The notes under the pieces were generated by a model. That model was not told the DNA's origin. It did no database searches and saw only the letters and a program-made list of their open reading frames with translations. A program made the translations under genes and the position numbers. A DNA stretch of 64,000 nucleotides from Incurvaria masculella. Its lineage: Eukaryota > Arthropoda > Insecta > Lepidoptera > Incurvariidae. The stretch is taken from the NCBI GenBank assembly GCA_946894095.1, contig OX335660.1, positions 563,001-627,000 on the forward strand, given 5' to 3'. How positions within the stretch are numbered: the first letter of the stretch is position 1; every line of letters starts with the position of its first letter. This document shows, in pieces, positions 10,888 to 22,060 of the stretch.

Positions 10888-12321
10888 GAATGAGTGTGCA
10901 GGAATAAAATCCGTTGATCGAAGCAATTGGTGAAAAGTTGATTCGACAAGATACAATTTTTAAAGACGAACAGAAAAACAACCAAAACAAGACCCTATCC
11001 AACATTTTCCGGTATTAAGTCTGGTCACTGCCACATGCATTTTCCGAGTTCTGACTGAAACGGCTGTGCTTCGCCGGAAAAGGCCTTAGCTTCCCGGATT
11101 GGACAATTAAGCCAATCTGAACACTCGACAGGGTAATGGCGGATCGAAGCTTTTTCAATCGTTCCTCTATCGCCGTTCGTCGCCTCCGTGTTTATCCATC
11201 AGTCTTTAGGAGTATGATCGGATTGCAGAGTGGAGTATTTTATTGAAGTTTGCAAGCTAGAGAGAAAAATGACGATGCGATGGATAAATATAATTGATGC
11301 GATTGAATTGAGTATTAATAAAAAAAAACGATCTTTAGCATTGTATCTTTAAAAGGTGTGTGATCACTAGATATATAGGTAAAATGTAATTTACTCATAA
11401 ACAAATCCTAAATTGATAACATTTCTCCTTTTGGTCAAAAACATTTGAAATTTAATATTTTTTAACTAACTTTGGAAACATTAATAAATTGTACAATTGC
11501 TCATAGAGAAAAAAAATATAATAACAGGATTTCCATTCGTCAGACTGACTTTGTTTGCTTACAGTGCCTCGGTAAACTTTGCGTGTTGGCTATAAAATTA
11601 ATATACAGTTAAAATGCCATACGTATGTTTACGTAGGTAAAAAAGTTTGAATCCCGAATAATATATATGACCAGACGATGAACTGACTGACTGAGAATTT
11701 CTATTTCTGAACATGAGGCTGTTCAGAGCGAGGTTCAGTCAGACGAGCTGACAGCTAGATCTATAATCGTGCCTAGTCTGTGAATGATTCAGAAAAATAA
11801 TTATTTCTGGGAAGATATATCCAGCAAAAAATATCATCACTAAGTCCCCGAAAAGGGATAACATAGGAAGAGAGAAATGAAAAAAAGGGAATTAAAGTAT
11901 CATGAATGGACTTTAGATTAAAAATTGCAAAGTATTGAGGATGTGGGAGTTTCTGCAAAGACAGACAGGAAGTCTCTTGGACTGAAGAGATGCTTGAGTT
12001 TCTTGGTCTACTGGCAAGTCAATAATCCTTAATCCTTCTTTAAACAGGAGATTAGCTAGATGACCTCCACGTCGTCGGTGGCGTATTGGAGCTTAGGATG
12101 ATGCTATTGACCGACTTATGTTAAACAGCTTGGCCAAATTAGTCCACGTCATGCGGATACTTGACCATAATACTTCGGAATTTGTCACGTTTACTGGAAA
12201 AATTACCACTCGTCAACCTTATTATTCCAGATCATCAGAAACATTAAAAAGCTTCGCATATTTCACCTATGTATTTTTCCTTATTGTGTTGCGTTTGAAA
12301 ATAAAACAAAATAGGACCAAG
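10888..12321. other. Unassigned DNA
   Basis: A moderately GC-rich patch at 11040-11220 is flanked by AT-rich sequence. No frame, repeat or element was recognised. Confidence 0.4.
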
Positions 12322-12550
12322 ATTCTGGATGGGTGATCGTTTCACCTTTAAGGATAGACATGGTTCCCATTCAGCATAAAACTTTAGGTTCCTTTACCAA
12401 GCGGTCAGGTTATAATTATAAGGTACGTGTTACACCGCTTTTTATGAAGGATGTTCAAAGCGGCAATGAAATTTCTCCGTGTTTTCTTATGTGGTGTGTT
12501 AGAATAATAATGTCATGATAGGCGTGGTATTCAACCATGTCCACCCCTTG
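12322..12550 (+). mobile_element. Degraded SINE-A remnant
   Basis: Weak colinear traces of SINE-A: GTTCAAAGCGGCAATGAAATT (about 12451), TCCGTGTTTTC, then GGTGTGTTAGAATAAT and GTGGTATTCAACCATGTCC at the end. It is heavily mutated. Confidence 0.5.
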
Positions 12551-14150
12551 ATACACACATGTAGGTATTTTTACAGTATAAGGATATTTACTTGCCAAAA
12601 TATTTTTGCCCTTTTGCAATGAGGTTCTGTTTACACAAAGATAATAAAAAAAACGTTAACGGATGAAACTGATAAGTGTTGACAACGATCCTAGATTTGC
12701 CTTCCTTTTCAACCTGTGATCTCGTACGTAAACAAGAAAAAACCTATCTTATTTGAAAACAGTTTTAAGAAAATAGAATTAATATGTCAGAAACGAAGAA
12801 AACTTCAAAATGTAAGGTGATGATATCCCAAGGTTACAAATAGGTTTTCACTTACTTTAGAATTTTCCATATTCTCATATTTAGGCTCCACCACCGCAGG
12901 TTCGGCCACATAACTCATCTGGCACGGCTGCATACGCCATTGAAACGTGACGCGAAAGGTGCCGTAACTTAAGGTTGCTTACCGGAAGAAATATCTGCCA
13001 TCGATATTCCCGCCTCTGTCGGTTTTGGCTATCCAATTCAAGCTGTAGAGATGAGACATGTTTTGTTTAAGTCAATATATCGATGTTGCATGTGAAGCAA
13101 ATGGTAGGTGATCGCTGCCATTTAAGAAACTACTACTAGTCGGACACTATGACCAACTTCACTGTGATGACGAAAAAATCCTGTGTAGTCAGTTCTAGTG
13201 GATAGACAAGTTTCTAAACAAGGTTGCATTAACTGATTTGGTAGAATACCTGAAGTTTTGGGTAAATATAAAGGTTACCTCTTTTAACTAGTTTGTTTTT
13301 TAAAGATCTTTGAAAAACGTTCGCATTTGTAACCATAATAACCTGTTTACTGCGCATAGGAGTAGAACCGTGTCTACCTTCGCCGCGACAGGTACGTTGT
13401 CCTGTGAGGCTCCGGTGTACGCCCTGCTCTTCTTAATCTTATTTGTTGTTCTTCTTTAATCATTAACTTAACTTACTTGCTATTAATATTTCAGACAACA
13501 TTGACGGCTATAATATTGATGAATTGTACTTATTAAAATGTGTTTGTTTTCCTATTATCGACATACAGGCACCCCCTGTTGGAAGGCCGCGCGGCGCACT
13601 TTACAATTTATGAGCCAGTAAAGCACTGTGGAGCTCGTAACTAAATTACCCTGGGCCTGTACCGCCTTGCCGCGCCGTCGCACCACTGTGCCCCGTAGCA
13701 CATTAGCATCGATAGCCTACAGTTGTTACCTGCTCGAAGGATCCAGAAAGAAATCCATCGTCCCTACCTCTAGTAGGAGTCTATCTCGGGTATTTTTTTC
13801 ATTGTTTAGCATCGCCTTGGTTGTTAAATTTCTTGTATGGTCGGGCTTCAAAATATTTCTCTTGTGAACATCGTGTGACATATGCTTTTCTTTAATTCTT
13901 CTTCCTTGGATCTTATGTGGCGACTATTTATATTAAGTTAAATAACTTTTAAATAAACTTTTGAAACCGTAACGTATCTATTAGTTCTTTGCACTTGCTG
14001 TTCGCTCCGGCAATAATACATTGTTTATTCATCACCCATAACTTTACAAAAATGTTTTATACTGCTTTCAGAGATATGTGCGAGTTATGGGTGACTGTTT
14101 GTGTAAATAAATACATTATTGTGACTTCAATATGTGGCTTCAATGGTCGC
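12551..14150. other. Unassigned DNA with one exon-like block
   Basis: At about 12978-13038 the minus strand has a CTCTACAG acceptor-like site, a stop-free 60-base stretch (peptide LNWIAKTDRGGNIDGRYFF) and TTCCGGTAAGC as a donor-like end. This looks like a small exon but could be part of a repeat. A GC-rich patch lies at 13578-13700. Nothing else was recognised. Confidence 0.3.
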
Positions 14151-14154
14151 CACT

Positions 14155-14216
14155 GGGCACGGAAGCTCACCTGAAGATGAGCCAAATGTTTGGGTCGAAA
14201 CGTCGTGCTCCGCACA
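14155..14216 (+). ncRNA. Hammerhead-ribozyme-like core (Penelope/retrozyme type), candidate
   Basis: CTGAAGA (14171-14177) is followed by a strong hairpin (GAGCCAAA with TTTGGGTC, one mismatch) and GAAAC (14197-14201), then GTC (14202-14204). Upstream CAC (14168-14170) pairs with downstream GTG (14205-14207), and GGAAGC can pair further out with GCTCC, giving a helix I in the right place. Deviations are an extra U between GA and helix II and almost no helix III, so at best it would act as a dimer. Such minimal motifs are known in Penelope-like elements and retrozymes. Confidence 0.35.
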
Positions 14217-14792
14217 AATAATGCCGTGAGTAGAAAGCCGTGAATCTTTTAAAATGATGAAATCAATATTATAAAAAAGTAAATATACTTTTTCGTACTA
14301 TTCCAAGTCGCTTATTCCAGGGAATGTGATATGTATTTATGTATAATCGACAATGAAGCAAGGTCATATGAATTATAGAAAGAGCCCAGTTAAATTTACG
14401 AATATACTGCAAGGCTGGACCCGAACCAGCAAAACATACCATTCGCGGGTATTGTTTCTTATATGAAATAGAACTTTCCAATGTTCACAACAATTATTAC
14501 TTGTTGAGAGCAAACACGTCTGGTAACCGTAGTAGTGCAAATCACTGGTTTGCCAGTCTGGTGAACGATATATAGAGAACACAGAAATGTTTGGTAACCA
14601 CTAAGGCTCTCATTCAGGGCACGTCTTGGCACACTATCGCTCAACTGTCGCCTGCGCTGTCGTTAAGGGGCTCAGTATGCTCGCGGCGAGCAGGAGACAG
14701 CTAATTGTCTAGCCGTGCGCCTTAAGTAATTACAGTGACGGTGGCGAAAGTTTCATGCAGCCTTTAGAACTGAACTGTCTTCCGTGGACATA
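14217..14792. other. Unassigned DNA
   Basis: No element or gene recognised. Overlapping minus-strand frames at 14269-14644 have no domain. Confidence 0.4.
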
Positions 14793-15050
14793 AACGTGTC
14801 ATAAACTGTTGCATACCGCATGAATTGTACATTTTCGTCAATTCATGTTAATTTAGTGTTTTACCAATGTTTTTGTTAAAAAAAATTACAAACACTTTTG
14901 TAAAATTTAGACTAAGTGGACGTGAACAGCGGATTTTCTTTCCAGTTCTTCTTCGCTGTGTTTTCTTTTGATGAACTGGCCAATCTTAAAATATGACAAA
15001 TCCAAGTGCAGTGTACTGTCTATGGATGATGAATAAACAATACAATACAA
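14793..15050 (+). mobile_element. Retroelement 3' end, + strand copy
   Basis: It matches 21150-21425 in the opposite orientation: GTTGCATACCGCATG, AAACACTTTTGTAAA, CTAAGTGGACGT, CCAGTTCTTCTTCGCTGTG, CAGTGTACTGTCTATGGATG. It ends with AATAAAC followed by an ACAATACAAT tail, so it reads as the polyadenylated 3' end of a non-LTR element. No coding part is attached. Confidence 0.65.
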
Positions 15051-15169
15051 AAAAAATCTACATGGGTTTTTTATTTGACACCACCTATGGGTGAAGTTCC
15101 AGACCTAGAAAACTAACGTTTTTTCACGTTCAAATTTTTAATTTATTAATTACAAATCCAGAAAACACC

Positions 15170-15246
15170 TAAAGGGGTGACGTATTAAACCCAAGACTTC
15201 AGCACTGAATTCGACGAGATAACTACCAAGCTACGGGCCCACCGTG
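15170..15246 (-). mobile_element. tRNA-like SINE head remnant
   Basis: Read on the minus strand, GTAGCTTGGTAGTTATCTCG resembles an A box and TTGGGTTTAATACG a decayed B box about 35 bases later. It is probably an old SINE head and not a functional tRNA; no cloverleaf was closed by eye. Confidence 0.3.
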
Positions 15247-15540
15247 CCTTCTCTGTGTATTTTTAACTCTGTTTGACGTGTGCGAAGAGCATATTAACTA
15301 GCTTGTAGTCACGAATCCTAATGAAAGTTTCAGTTACAGGGATCTTACTTATTGCGGCCGCGTTGAGTACTGTTTGAATGAATTTGTCTGAATGAAGTAC
15401 TTGTCCGATAGCTGTCGTGGTATGTTGTGGCTCATAAATACTATGAAAATGTTCGTCGAAGATACTAATGTTATCATAAGGGAAAAACAACTTTGCACAA
15501 ATTAAGATTTGAAACAATTTCTTAAGGTATTATGAATTTC
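15247..15540. other. Unassigned DNA
   Basis: An 84-codon minus-strand frame without recognisable domain lies here. Nothing else seen. Confidence 0.35.
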
Positions 15541-15770
15541 CCCTTCCCCTACTAGGTGGTAGGGTTTAAGGCCGCCCGGGTTCGTACAATCGCATTGGAT
15601 GAAAATATGGTCGAAGCGGCAAGTGTTTTCCATCCAGTTCAATGTAGCCGTGCTCATAAAGGGAAGGCATGGCACCTAATTCCTTCGGGTATATGGTGTA
15701 TTGTGCTAATATCATAACGGTAGTTGTGTGGTATTAGCCATACATGTCAGGTTGGAAAAAATAATAATAA
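15541..15770 (+). mobile_element. SINE-A, 5'-truncated copy
   Basis: It begins at CCCCTTCCCCTACTAGGTGG and runs through GGTCGAAGCGGCAA and CCTTCGGGTATATGGTGTAT to TATTAGCCATACATGTCAGG and an A-rich tail. The tRNA head is missing and there are internal deletions. Confidence 0.85.
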
Positions 15771-16754
15771 TTGGGCAGCCGATATGGTCTCCGTAATCTC
15801 TGTGCAAGTTCACAAGCCTATGGGCATCGTCGGGCATGAGAGCCTGGCGAATGCCCAATGCCTGCACTTAACATAAAAAGGGAAGCAACTTTGCCGATTA
15901 GGTTAGGTGAGTTTAGTAAAAATAATGCCAAATTGGTTTAAGTTAAGATTTTTAAAATATTAAATTTCCTACGAATACAAGTTTCCTCGAGTACTAATAA
16001 GTTTATTGCAATTTTTTTGCGCTTTTAAATGTTGTTATTTTCATACTAATTTTCTTCCTAATGGATGTGCGGCTAAATGAACCTGACGGAAGAGTTTCTC
16101 CCCAGAATTCTGATGGGCGTGAGTGCAGTGGTCTAGTGTGTACTTTGCGACCCTCCATCAGCGTGTTGCGGTCTGCTCAACGAGTGCATAAATATTGGTG
16201 GCCGACGAAGCGATCGGCAAGCAGACAAAGAGGCTTGTTTGTTGAACCAAGTACTTCATCCCCTAAATAGCTTAACTTGTGCTTTTAGGGGCAAATATTA
16301 TTGTATAAATATTTCTCAGTTTGCCTATATTTTTTTATTTGTTGCATAATTTACTGATATAATTTAATTCAATCCAAAACGTAATCAAAGAGGGTCTCGT
16401 GGATGGACGGAAAAACATTTCACAAGTGTCAGTTGTGTGAAATGTTGCAGAGCGCTTCGTTTGCATTTCAGTCCTAACTACATTCACTAATACATGTCGT
16501 CTCTTTCACGAAGAAAATGACAAGCGAAGAAAGAGAAAGGTAACGGTGTTATCGTTCCGATCTAGTACCGGCGGAAGTAATTTGACTTGACCGGTCTGAG
16601 ATAGCAAAAGTCTCGCGTGGACACTTTTTCCAGCGTAGCTCACATCCGCCAAACGCGTGATAAGGAATATAGTTTCAATTAATAATTTTGATAAGTATAA
16701 TAGTCTAACGGAGGCGGCAATACTTTTACACACGATCCTGTCATTCTTATAGGG
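15771..16754. other. Unassigned DNA with a possible family C trace
   Basis: 15775-15880 loosely resembles the 3' end of family C (GGGCATCGTCGGGCATGAG, then CACTTAACATAAAAA). A 69-codon frame opens at ATG 16061, without domain. Nothing else was recognised. Confidence 0.35.
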
Positions 16755-16762
16755 GCTACAAG

Positions 16763-17486
16763 TACAATCCCGATCCCGCGGGATCCCGATCTCGCGAGAT
16801 CTCGTGTAATTTTTCGGGATCGATCCCGACGCATCATATGACGAGATCCCGTTCGAGATTGACGGGATTGGGCGGCAGTGGTCAGCGACACTATACACGT
16901 CCACTCGGGGCGCAAGCGGCGTGCTGGCTGACTGACGACCGCGAGCGGCAGGAACGCCAAACAGCGTTAGAAAACTATTCCGACTATTTCCGAATATTAG
17001 CGACAGGTGACGACTGACGAGTGGGACAGATCATAGAGAACTGTGTCGAGTAAGTGGGAAAGAAGTATATGCGCGCGGAGAGGCAGTCATTTGTTTGTTT
17101 ACATTCGTCATTGTTTTAGTTGTGCAGTTGTTATTAAATTATTTTTTCATTTTCAAAATCACTCGTAGGTAACTACTTCCTAATTTCCTTGAAACATGCT
17201 TATTGTTTTGATTACCTAATTTACCTATGTTAAATTCCTTAAAACCTGATAATTATTTAGTTGGTAAGATTAAAGAATAAAGGTTTTTATTTTCTTTCGA
17301 GTAATATGTTATTTTAGTTAACCTCGCTATCACAAACAAGCAGTTATTAGCTTTTTCAGTCATCCGAATTTAACATTTTTTTTAAAACTAGACGGGATCC
17401 CGAAAATTCCGGGATCCCGCGGGATTGATATTTCTAATATCGCGGGATCTCGAATTTGCAATCTCGAGTCGGGATTGCATTCCCTA
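16763..17486. mobile_element. Non-autonomous hAT-type transposon, 724 bp, with 8-bp target duplication
   Basis: GCTACAAG at 16755-16762 is repeated perfectly at 17487-17494, an 8-bp duplication as produced by hAT transposases. The right end, read inward, is TAGGGAATGCAATCCCGA; the left end is TACAATCCCGA, consistent with loss of GGGAATG from the left terminus. Both subterminal regions are crowded with palindromic CGGGATCCCG and CTCGCGAGAT motifs (16770-16860 and 17395-17470), probably transposase-binding repeats. There is no transposase frame inside, so it would need an autonomous partner. A frame at 16506-16904 straddles the left edge and is accidental. Confidence 0.9.
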
Positions 17487-17705
17487 GCTACAAGCCTTCT
17501 CTCTTCATTACCACCATCCTAGATGTTTGCTCGCCGCCAGCCTCGCACCAGCGCCGCCCACTTGGCCACCGTCAGCTCAAGTGCCTGCATTTTCAGTGAT
17601 TTTACGAATTGCTTGGACATGTAGAGCAAATGAGTAACAAAAGTATACCGCTCTGTGAATCTGTTTGACGCCAATTCATAGGGACAGTTCGCTACAATTC
17701 TGATA

Positions 17706-17840
17706 CATCTTCTTCTTCTTCTTCAGCCTTTTGCTGTCCACTGCTGGACGGAGGCCTCCCCCAGACATCGCCAAGTTGTGCGGTCTCCTGTTTTTCTTCG
17801 GCAGTTGTCACCTGCTGTCTCACGAATACCGTCTGACCAA
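17706..17840 (-). pseudogene. RTE-type LINE 3' end with (GAA)n tail
   Basis: On the minus strand the final codons read WRCLGEASVQQWTAKG followed by TGA, the characteristic end of lepidopteran RTE-clade pol proteins (LGEA-VQQW). A GAA microsatellite follows directly (TTC run at about 17709-17722 on +). Only the last few dozen codons are present, a strongly 5'-truncated insertion. Confidence 0.75.
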
Positions 17841-19411
17841 CGTGCTGGCGGTTTTCCGACGCTTCTTTTCGATATAAACTATCATGAATACCTTATGTGG
17901 GCTCCCCAAATCAATTCATTGCTCCCGTTCCCTAGACCGTATTTTATTTCGCGTCCCTAATGAGCCTTGTGATGTATCGTGCTCGTTCTTGGCGCGTGAT
18001 TGTTGTGATTATTCAATCACTTCATTTGCGCAAGTGCTAAGTTAAAGCACTCAGCGACAATTTATACGAAATTCGCAGGCAAACCAAGAACCAAGAACGG
18101 GAACTTGGAGAAAATAATAAATCTTGTCTCCAAACAAAACAAAGAAATCGCGGGCACAAGTTTCCCTGAAAATGCTCTCAGACTGAAACTAGAGTTAAAG
18201 AATACCTGATATTTATTTTCGTGTTTCGCAAACTTTTTTTTTTAATTTTTATAGAGTGCTCACGAACATCGGTCAAAAGAACGCCGAAGCGTGATCGACA
18301 GAAAAGAGTTGGTATCGTCCAATGATTTCAAAGGTAGGTAAAGTATCGCATTGAGTCCATGAAATTATCTGTATTTTCCATCCAGTTTTTAGATGTGTTT
18401 TGAAATTAGTGAGATTGTGTTTATTAAACTTGCCCGCGAAATATTTTCAATATTTGGACTATTTGTTAACCAGATAGCAGAAACTTGGCAGAAGATTGGC
18501 AGGCACATATTCCAACTTCATTACATATAACATTAAGCAAAAAATATTTCTTCCCCAAGTTCAACCCATGGAATGGGGACAGAAAATACATCTTCCGAAT
18601 ATAACGACTTCCGAATTATCATAGTTCAACGTGCCAATTTAGCCCGCCGCGACCGGACTATACAAATACCTAAGTGAGTTTTTTTTAATTAATAAAAAGG
18701 GTAGTCCAGTTTTAGGGCCAATTGTCCGTCTAAATATAAGTTGAGTCCGGCTTTTCTCTTTGAGGGCCTGGCGACCCTATTCGAAACCCTTTTTGTACGA
18801 ATCAAACACCCAATCGGTCGTTATTTCTATTTTTCGGCTAATCCAGGATTAGCAATGACGTAAAGGTCCCGCCCCGTCAAAGCGAATGCTAAATATTTTT
18901 CTAAAATTATCATAAGGTTTATTCTGTACTGTGTTCATTGAGCCTGAAATAGCATGCGTTAGGAGAAGTCATACATTTAATGTTTTAATTAATCAAAAAC
19001 AAAATCTAATTGTAGTTTCTATGGTGCCATGCCGGCAAAGGTACAACAAAAAAGCCCACCCGAATTGTCTCTCTTAATCTGCCAAGAGATTTTCAAACAT
19101 TCTTGTTACATAACTAGTTGCCTCCTGCAGTGATGACTAGCACCTATTCTTTGGGCTCTTTGTGCTCAGCGGCCGCATATGACATCCGCCACCGGAGGAA
19201 TAAGGCGCTTCATTGGGCGGCGTGCACAACTTTCTAATGACATTAAACAAGCAATTTAAGTGACATTGCCACCATTTTTTTATGCATTCGATTACATTAT
19301 GTGTGGAATATAATTTGGACCTAATTCCCGCCGCGACTCCGCATAAACAGGGCACAATTTAATGAAGAACGCGAGTCGAGCGGGGTTAAGTAACACGGAC
19401 TTAGTGGTCAG
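17841..19411. other. Unassigned AT-rich DNA
   Basis: No element recognised. A GC-richer patch at 19125-19220 carries a 72-codon minus-strand frame without domain. Confidence 0.4.
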
Positions 19412-20020
19412 TGAATGTCATATTCCGGGAGGTCACGACATTTTTGGTCACGATAAGGTAAATGGCTGAATCTGGGTTCAAATGTTAGAGACCAACCCTC
19501 TGATGCTAAATATGTCGGTCTTCCCATGCCAAGTGGTTGCGTTATCTAGATTGGCTATATAAAATAGATGCCGGTATGTACCTGCTGATAAATATACTGA
19601 TCGTCTGGAAACATTGATACCTATGTATTATTTATACAACAATAACCAGTCGGTTTTTTAATTGAATATGTAAATATACCTAAAGTTATATCTGTAACCT
19701 AAATCGTCTATAACTACGAAATGCAATTCAATATTTGTCCAGTTTTTGTATTGCTAAGCAAGTATGTACTGATACTTTCATGCTTCGTCATTTGCATCCA
19801 TATAACTTATCATGTATATTTTTTGTCACCATAACAACTTTTTCAGGCGCCTAATCTACATAACGACCACATAACCACTTGGAACAGGCAGACTAACACA
19901 TTTCGCTTCAGTGGGTTGGTCTTTATCCCTTGAACCCAATTTCAGCCATTTACGTTATCGTTACCATTTTTGACGCGACCTCCTAGTCTATCATGACATC
20001 CTCCTAGTCTATCATGACAT
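19412..20020. mobile_element. Long inverted-repeat (fold-back) element, about 600 bp
   Basis: The left arm (19412-19560) and right arm (about 19850-20020) are reverse complements over roughly 150 bp. Shared blocks include AATGTCAT, GGAGGTC, GTAAATGGCTGAA, TGGGTTCAA, GACCAACCC and CCAAGTGGTTR. About 290 bp of AT-rich, apparently non-coding DNA separates them. A perfect 21-bp tandem duplication (CCTCCTAGTCTATCATGACAT, twice at 19979-20020, with one base of unit offset possible) sits at the right edge. No transposase frame. Confidence 0.8.
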
Positions 20021-20149
20021 CCTCCAACTTATCATCCGAGAAATTCCATGTTTCCACCGCAGTAAAGGGAAGTGGCGCCATCCGGCTGGAACCACATGTT
20101 TGTGAGATCCATAGCATGCATTTTAGGCCACAAAGAGATTTTTATCGCT

Positions 20150-20440
20150 TTTATTTTTTTATATTTAGCGCGGCCCGTTGTGCATCTTCGAAGAAATAAA
20201 GTCCCATGATGCCGTCAGCCAAAAACCCACACGAACCACTTTTTCGGCGTGTAGAGGCGTGGTGACGTGATGAATCTCTCGTGGATTTTCCTCGCTTCAA
20301 ATCCTGCAATTTTGATCCTTTACAAAGCCACTTAACTGAGAAATGAGACTCATCAGTGAAGATGATTTTCACCGCGAAGGTAGGGTAAGCGTTAGGCGAG
20401 CAGAGCACTGATTTTGAGACTTAATTTTAACAATTTCTAC
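20150..20440 (-). pseudogene. mariner/Tc1-type (IS630) transposase fragment
   Basis: The minus-strand frame contains IIFTDESHFSVKWLCKG, matching the (F/S)DE-HF motif around the second catalytic Asp of IS630/Tc1/mariner transposases, followed by GFLADGIMGLYFFEDA, the usual G-I-GPYFF block downstream. Between these blocks the match moves to other frames (a KWLCKG...ENP region), so there are at least two frameshifts. No first Asp or N-terminal domain is visible. A dead fossil of perhaps 90 residues. Confidence 0.75.
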
Positions 20441-20530
20441 GCGTTATTGAGTCGTGTAGCGTTCCGGTCAAGACCGAGACAAGAAGGTATTCCCGCCAAA
20501 ATTGACAACTTTACCAAGATATCCGCTTAA

Positions 20531-21072
20531 GGTGGCCCATCCCGCTCATCTCCCCATACAAAAGGGGAAAGAAGATCACGCCCATATTTCTTGTCAGAGA
20601 TCCAAAATTTGGCTCAAAATAGCTTTATTAGATCGAACTAGATGTCTGATGACCATTGGCATTGTACACTTGTGTTTGGTTTCTAAGTTATAAGGTCCGA
20701 AAGTTCGAATTTTTCGCGCGTTTTATACAATAACTTTGGAGGTGGATTACGCAATGATAAAGTAAGAACATCTTAAAAAGATTAGTCATCAGGCATAGCT
20801 TATTTAATCAAGATTTATAATCTATTTAGTTTTTGTTAGATTTTTGACTACAGCGGTCGTGGTTTACTTTTAGCTATAAGTCGTTTTGAAATTATAATTT
20901 TCGTAAATCTTACCAAATCATACGCTATGCACATTGTCTTTTTTGTGAACATGTTGCATCTTCCTCATCACGGAGCCTGTCTTATTCTTTGAAACAGAGA
21001 AGGTCCCAGAGCGCAACAGCACGGTTTTGTACCGTGCCCGCTAATGAGTTAGGCCCGCTGGGTTGGGCCACT
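20531..21072 (+). mobile_element. Family D MITE, copy 1
   Basis: It starts right after TTAA (20527-20530) with GGTGGCCCATCCCGCTCATC and ends with CCCGCTGGGTTGGGCCAC. These ends are inverted repeats, but the right TTAA is mutated (TGTAA). The interior matches 59459-60000 in reverse. It has no transposase frame. TTAA flanks suggest mobilisation by a piggyBac-type enzyme, though the TIR does not start with the usual piggyBac bases. Confidence 0.8.
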
Positions 21073-21149
21073 GTAATCACCCACAGCCCCAACCAACCTA
21101 GCCTAACCTATCTCTATCTACTCTACCTAACTAAACTTATATACCTATT

Positions 21150-21425
21150 TTTCCTTATTGTATTGTTGTATTGTTTATTCATCATCCATAGACAGTACAC
21201 TGCACTCGGATTTGTCATATTTTAGCATTGGCCAGTTCAGCAAAACAAAACACAGCGAAGAAGAACTGGAAAGAAACTCCGCTGTTTTTTTTTTTCAACG
21301 TCCACTTAGTCTAAGTTTACAAAAGTGTTTGTCAATTATTTTAACAGAAACATAGGTAAAACACTAAATTCACATGAATACACAAAAATTTACAATCCAT
21401 GCCGTATGCAACAGTTCATGACAAA
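21150..21425 (-). mobile_element. Retroelement 3' end, minus-strand copy
   Basis: Reverse counterpart of 14793-15050, with the same blocks in order from GTATTGTTTATTCATCATCC to GCCGTATGCAACAG. On the minus strand it again ends in AATAAACAATACAAT. Two copies of one polyadenylated 3' UTR, with no coding part. Confidence 0.7.
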
Positions 21426-21465
21426 TATCATTTTATTTGCAAAGACAATCCCCTCCAACTAATAT

Positions 21466-21630
21466 GTTGCCAACTGGAGCAGGCCAGTCCCCACAAACAG
21501 CACCCGTTCACGAGCATCACGCCGGGCACAGCCATTACCTCTTTCAACCATATTTTAGGGAAAGAGATAACCTGAGCCAAGCGTCACCGTAAGCAAGGAC
21601 TTTTAAGCGATGCACTGCTCCAGTGGCAAC
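21466..21630. repeat. Short inverted repeat pair
   Basis: GTTGCCAACTGGAGCAG at 21466-21482 pairs with CTGCTCCAGTGGCAAC at 21615-21630, with one deleted base. The 165-bp interval could be a very small MITE, but no target duplication was found. Confidence 0.5.
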
Positions 21631-22060
21631 ACAACACTGTGAAACACTTGCACATTAGGTTTTAATACTATGAGTTTTGTCATAAACTACTACAGTACAG
21701 CTGATCACATAGTTACATATCCCTTTAAATGCTACCACCTACAGACAATTAAGAGTATAATGGTTTGAGAGCATCCCTATCAATAAAGTAATAATAGATT
21801 CCTATATGAGATTTTGACCAATACCGAGAAACTAATAATGCTTAACTAAAATAAAATAAAAATAAAATTCGGGTGTATAGAGCCCTCGTCATTATTGATA
21901 CGAAATTGTATCAAATCAAAATTGCTTGGTTAGTAATTTCATACTACAAGTAGTACTTATCATAAAAGTAGTAAAGATACAAAATGTATCAGGTGTCAAA
22001 AATTAGTAAAAATAAAATTAGTCAAAATAGTAATAATAATAGGATACTTTTTGTACCCAG
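21631..22060 (-). other. Probable 3' UTR of the adjacent non-LTR element, plus unassigned AT-rich DNA
   Basis: The part next to 22061 is AT-rich, with short palindromes (GATACGAAATTGTATC at about 21897). An A-rich block lies at 21847-21870. The exact 3' end of the element could not be fixed. Confidence 0.35.

Noticed and set aside
10372..10985. Three repeat-peptide proteins over the 36-bp array
   Set aside because: Open frames in three of six readings follow from a stop-free unit with a length divisible by three; no domain or gene signal supports any of them.
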